NCBI GenBank assembly: GCA_020846375.1
Contig: JADLDZ010000008.1
Span: 1-7,760 of the forward strand
Direction: 5' to 3'
Source of the DNA: Nitrospirales bacterium
GTDB taxonomy: Bacteria > Nitrospirota > Thermodesulfovibrionia > Thermodesulfovibrionales > Dissulfurispiraceae
DNA: 7,760 nucleotides
Below the pieces are notes generated by a model. The model made no database searches, had not been told where the DNA came from, and was given only the letters and a program-made list of their open reading frames with translations. Of this stretch, positions 5,553-7,760 are shown piece after piece. Positions within the stretch are counted from its first letter, which is position 1; every line of letters starts with the position of its first letter. Made by a program: the position numbers and the translations under genes.

Positions 5553-6308
5553 TCACCGCAGCAGGGGATCTTCCAGCCCCGCCTCTTCAAACCCCTTCGC
5601 CCTGAACAGACAACTATCACACCTCCCGCAGGGGATATGCACGGGTGAAGAAGAGGTCTTCCGCTCTTCCGGTCTTGCTTCCCGGGGATCGTAACAGCTC
5701 CAGGTGAGGGAGTAGTCGAGCCCCAGTTCCGTGCCCCTCCTGATGATCTCCGCTTTGGTCATGTACAGGAGGGGGGCGTTGATCCTGAACCTGAGCTTCC
5801 CCTCCACCGAGACCTTTGTGGCGAGGTTCGCCATCTCCTCGAAAGCCCTGAGATATTCCGGCCGGCAGTCGGGATAGCCGCTGTAATCCACTGCGTTGGC
5901 GCCTATGAAAATATCGGGGGCTTCGAGCACCTCTGCCCACGAAAGGCCGAAGGAGAGGAAGATGGTATTCCGTGCCGGGACGTAGGTGACCGGTATCTCT
6001 CCTGCCCTCTGCTCCTTCAGACCCTCCGTTATTCCGTTCCCTTCGGACATATCCTCTGCCTTCGGCACTTCCGTTTCCGAGGTGAGGGCCGAGCCGCCTA
6101 TGGCGCGCAGGTCGAAGCCGATGACGAGATGTTTTTTCACCCCGAGGCTTTCCGCTACCATTCCCGCCGAGAGGAGCTCACGCCGGTGTCTCTGGGCATA
6201 ATCGAAGCTCAGGGCGTAGATCTCATATCCTTCCGCCCTTGCAATGGCTGCCGTGGTGGAAGAGTCGATCCCGCCGCTGAGGAGGACTACCGCTTTTTTA
6301 TTGCTCAT
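5553..6308 (-). CDS. queC: 7-cyano-7-deazaguanine (preQ0) synthase
   Basis: QueC converts 7-carboxy-7-deazaguanine, ammonia and ATP to preQ0, the precursor of queuosine in tRNA. The PP-loop SGGIDSST is at residues 11-18, the family motifs VPARNTIFLSF (110-120) and GANAVDYSGYPDCRPEY (136-152) are present, and the zinc site is Cys205 with CGRCDSC (Cys227, 230, 233). At 251 residues it is about 20 longer than typical; the excess sits in two hydrophilic loops (about 81-104 and 209-224) away from the motifs. The ATG at 6308 has GGAG about 9 bases upstream. queD and queE, its usual pathway partners, are not in the window. It is first in the leftward run; the IS-remnant region begins less than 200 bases upstream. 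Confidence 0.96.
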   Translation of the reverse strand: MSNKKAVVLLSGGIDSSTTAAIARAEGYEIYALSFDYAQRHRRELLSAGMVAESLGVKKHLVIGFDLRAIGGSALTSETEVPKAEDMSEGNGITEGLKEQRAGEIPVTYVPARNTIFLSFGLSWAEVLEAPDIFIGANAVDYSGYPDCRPEYLRAFEEMANLATKVSVEGKLRFRINAPLLYMTKAEIIRRGTELGLDYSLTWSCYDPREARPEERKTSSSPVHIPCGRCDSCLFRAKGFEEAGLEDPLLR

Positions 6309-6344
6309 TTAACGTATCTCCGAATGAGCTGTGATATCATAACG

Positions 6345-6361
6345 CACCCGATAAACGGGTG
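6345..6361 (-). other. small hairpin in the queC leader
   Basis: CACCCG (6345-6350) pairs with CGGGTG (6356-6361) around a 5-base loop, 37 bases ahead of the queC start. With the neighbouring hairpin at 6377-6393 it could give a structured leader. I looked for a preQ1 riboswitch, which would be natural here, and did not find its conserved core or A-rich tail, so no riboswitch is claimed. Confidence 0.3.
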
Positions 6362-6376
6362 GCTTGCCGGTTGTGA

Positions 6377-6399
6377 GCCGTCTCAAAGACGGCCGTTTT
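6377..6399 (+). terminator. terminator-like hairpin facing opposite to queC
   Basis: A perfect 7-bp stem GCCGTCT / AGACGGC (6377-6383 with 6387-6393) with a CAA loop is followed on the plus strand by CG and four T (6396-6399), resembling an intrinsic terminator. It lies upstream of queC, which is read on the other strand; there it is followed by TCACAACC, with no T run. No plus-strand gene is seen to its left, so it would end antisense transcription or be a leftover of rearranged DNA. The IS-remnant region begins right after it. Confidence 0.4.
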
Positions 6400-6484
6400 G
6401 ACTGATTTAGAATCGACCCTCTTCCAGCTCCGCTTCAGTCTTCTCCTGATCAGCGATTGTTTTGCCTCAGACGGAAGAGGACTT

Positions 6485-7058
6485 TCAAGCCGCATGAGTT
6501 AAGGGAGAGCAAAGCTCTCCTGATGCCTGGTACACCTGCTGCCTCTTGAACTTTCTCTGCTGCCGTGCTTCCTCAAGCTTTCGGTCCCGCTCTTCGAAAA
6601 TCTCTGTTTCCCTGCCGTTGAGCTTGTCCGAAGGGGCAATATACCCGATGGCGCTATGAAGACGAACGTTGTTGTAATACTCGATGTACTCTGTCACAAG
6701 TCTTCGTGCATCGTCAACGGAGAGCGGCGTCTTTGGTCGAATGCATTCCGCCTTGATCGTCTTGTGGAACCGTTCAAGCTTGCCGTTGGACTGCGGGTAA
6801 AAGGGAGACGTCTTTACGTGCGTCATTCCGGACAGGCGGATGAATTCCTTGAAGTCCCTGGCAATGAACTGCGGCCCGTTGTCCGAGATGATCCTTAGAC
6901 GTGCTTGAGGGAACTTCTCCTTTGCTCTCTGTATGATGATCTCTACGTCGGTCTGCCGTCATCCGCTCCCGAATCTCCCAATGCACGATGAAGCGGCTGC
7001 ATCCATCAAGAAGGCTGCACAGGTAGTAAAACGTTCCGCAGATGTTGAGATACGATAT
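6485..7058 (-). pseudogene. IS3-type transposase (orfB) remnant, frameshifted and truncated
   Basis: C-terminal part of a DDE transposase/integrase (rve fold). Reading leftward, the remnant begins ISYLNICGTFYYLCSLLDG, then IVHWEIRERMT. It loses frame at 6950-6956, where seven bases stand in place of the expected six. It continues in a second frame with the second catalytic Asp (SDNGPQF, codon near 6883) and, 36 residues on, the catalytic Glu (NGKLERFHK, codon near 6775), the D-x35-E spacing of the IS3 group. The tail is basic and coiled (ERDRKLEEARQQRKFKRQQ). The first catalytic Asp, normally just before the ISYL motif, is missing because homology stops at 7058. With no N-terminus and a frameshift it cannot be active. 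Bases 6400-6484, between its stop and the queC leader hairpin, hold no gene; they may be the element's non-coding end. Confidence 0.85.
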
Positions 7059-7125
7059 TGAGCTATGATGGAAAAACCGGACACCAAAGTTTGAGGTGAA
7101 CTAACCGAGAACGGAGGTGTTGGAG

Positions 7126-7263
7126 ATGGCAGTAGAGAGGATACCGAAAGGGAAGTTCACAAGAGAGTTTCGGGAAGAAGCGGTACGGATGGCAGTGGAT
7201 GTAAGCGGGAGACAAAAAGCACCGAATTGGGGACGAGCGGTTCCATTGGAGTTCATTTCATAG
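7126..7263 (+). pseudogene. orfA-like IS transposase head, truncated
   Basis: A 45-codon frame beginning MAVERIPKGKFTREFREEAV. The K-x-F-T-x-E-F-[RK]-x-E-A-V pattern is the start of the helix-turn-helix orfA proteins of IS3-type elements (normally about 90-110 residues). Family likeness stops after about residue 27 and the frame ends at 7263. A ribosome site GGAGG lies at 7113-7117. It points away from the orfB remnant at 6485-7058, so the two are not halves of one simple element. Bases 7059-7125, starting TGAGCTATGATGG, probably hold the left end and leader of this second copy, since IS3-group elements begin with TG. That boundary is inference. Confidence 0.6.
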
Positions 7264-7366
7264 AAGCAGTCCTCATCTGAAGCATTTTCTCTCTTATCCT
7301 CAGCGCATACCCAAGCGTTCTTCTTTACAATGGATACCTCTATGGCTGCAATCGCAGGAGGTATCT
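7264..7366. other. unassigned junction between IS fragments
   Basis: No gene or recognised motif could be assigned to these 103 bases. Just before them, at about 7224-7243, TTGGGGACGAGCGGTTCC can fold with a G-T pair (GGGAC with GTTCC) and resembles the GGGGACGGTTCC-type palindromic repeats found near REP-associated transposases; this is recall, not verified. On the minus strand a frame is open through the segment without a convincing start. Confidence 0.3.
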
Positions 7367-7729
7367 ATGCTCTGTCACGATGCCCTGAGCAGGGGACATC
7401 AAACCGTGTTTCTGAGCCTGTTTGACCTGACGGCGAAAATGGCGAAAGCGAAAAACCTCTACAACTTCATCGAGTATTATGCAAAAGTGCCGGTCCTCTG
7501 CCTTGACGAACTGGGATACGTGATCCCCACCAAAGAGCAGGCGGACTGCATCTTTCAGATCGCCTCCAAACGGGCGGAAGTTGCAACGACACTCGTTACG
7601 ACAAACCTCATCCCCTCTCAATGGGGAAAGGTATTCGATACGGTAACGGCCTCGGCAATACTGGACAGGTTGAGCATGAACGGAAGGTTCATTACCTTCG
7701 AAGGGAGGTCCTATAGAAGTAAACAGTAA
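7367..7729 (+). pseudogene. IstB-like ATPase, C-terminal part
   Basis: The 120-residue frame matches the C-terminal half of the IstB/DnaC-like helper ATPase of IS21-family elements, which assists the IstA transposase in target selection. Visible are the helix LCHDALSRGHQTVFLSL that follows Walker A, the Walker B VLCLDELGY (43-51), the sensor-like TTLVTTN (74-80), SQWGKVF (84-90), the arginine motif AILDRLS (97-103) and the family end FEGRSYRSK (111-119). About 120 residues including the Walker A P-loop are absent, so ATP hydrolysis is not expected. Homology begins directly at the ATG, and AGGAGG lies 5 bases before it (7356-7361), so the fragment could still be translated. No istA is present. 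Thirty-one bases after its stop remain in the window with no assignable gene. Confidence 0.85.
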
Positions 7730-7760
7730 GGAGTACCGGCACGCCGGCAGAGGAAATCGC

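Larger units (their letters stand above)
6400..7729. mobile_element. cluster of decayed insertion-sequence fragments
   Basis: Three fragments from at least two IS families lie head to tail or back to back: an IS3-type orfB tail on the minus strand, an orfA-type head on the plus strand and an IS21-type istB tail on the plus strand. Each is broken within 100 bases of the next, and no matching terminal inverted repeats or target-site duplications could be found by eye. This pattern suggests repeated insertion and deletion at one site, bordering the intact queC run. The outer limits are approximate, and the right-hand side may continue beyond the window. Confidence 0.65.

Noticed and set aside
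6309..6400. preQ1 riboswitch in the queC leader
   Set aside because: Two hairpins are present, but the conserved loop core and the A-rich tail of preQ1 riboswitches were not found.
6950..6956. Programmed frameshift in the transposase
   Set aside because: IS3 programmed frameshifting occurs between orfA and orfB, not inside the catalytic core, and no slippery run is present; the gene is also truncated, so a decay mutation is more likely.
7340..7621. 93-codon minus-strand frame
   Set aside because: It is antisense to the IstB-like fragment, whose family motifs are clear, and has no recognisable features.

Overview
The window is GC-rich, gene-dense bacterial chromosome. It looks like an anaerobic Gram-negative bacterium of the former Deltaproteobacteria (Thermodesulfobacteriota) or Nitrospirota type. 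The clues are the proA-nadD linkage, an NtrB/NtrC-style kinase and regulator pair, a small low-potential ferredoxin and several worn IS fragments. This placement is inference from gene content; there is no rRNA or other marker to confirm it.

Positions 1-3577 are one leftward (minus-strand) gene run, read from right to left: proA (proline synthesis), a 92-residue protein of unknown function, nadD (NAD synthesis), a PAS-domain sensor histidine kinase, and the first 30 codons of an NtrC-like response regulator that leaves the window. Kinase and regulator overlap by ATGA. A sigma70-like promoter lies in front of proA (3640-3668). Positions 3578-3776 form a divergent promoter region that also serves the rightward 60-residue ferredoxin (3777-3959). 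This is the only intact plus-strand gene.

Positions 4015-6308 are a second leftward run: queC (7-cyano-7-deazaguanine synthase, queuosine pathway), hisI (phosphoribosyl-AMP cyclohydrolase, histidine pathway), a HIT/HINT nucleotide hydrolase and a Nudix hydrolase of the ADP-ribose pyrophosphatase type. The common theme is nucleotide chemistry and clean-up, but the genes belong to different pathways and are not known to act as one system. A possible internal promoter with a palindrome precedes hisI.

Positions 6400-7760 are a mobile-element graveyard: a minus-strand IS3-type transposase remnant with a frameshift and no first catalytic Asp, then the head of an orfA-like gene on the plus strand, about 100 bases with no recognisable content, and the C-terminal half of an IstB-like (IS21-type) ATPase lacking its Walker A motif.

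I found no convincing undescribed system. The points most worth a second look are the unknown 92-residue protein in the proA-nadD run, the eight-cysteine ferredoxin with an unusual second cysteine cluster, a cysteine-rich reading frame overlapping the end of queC, and two terminator-like hairpins that face against the genes they precede.
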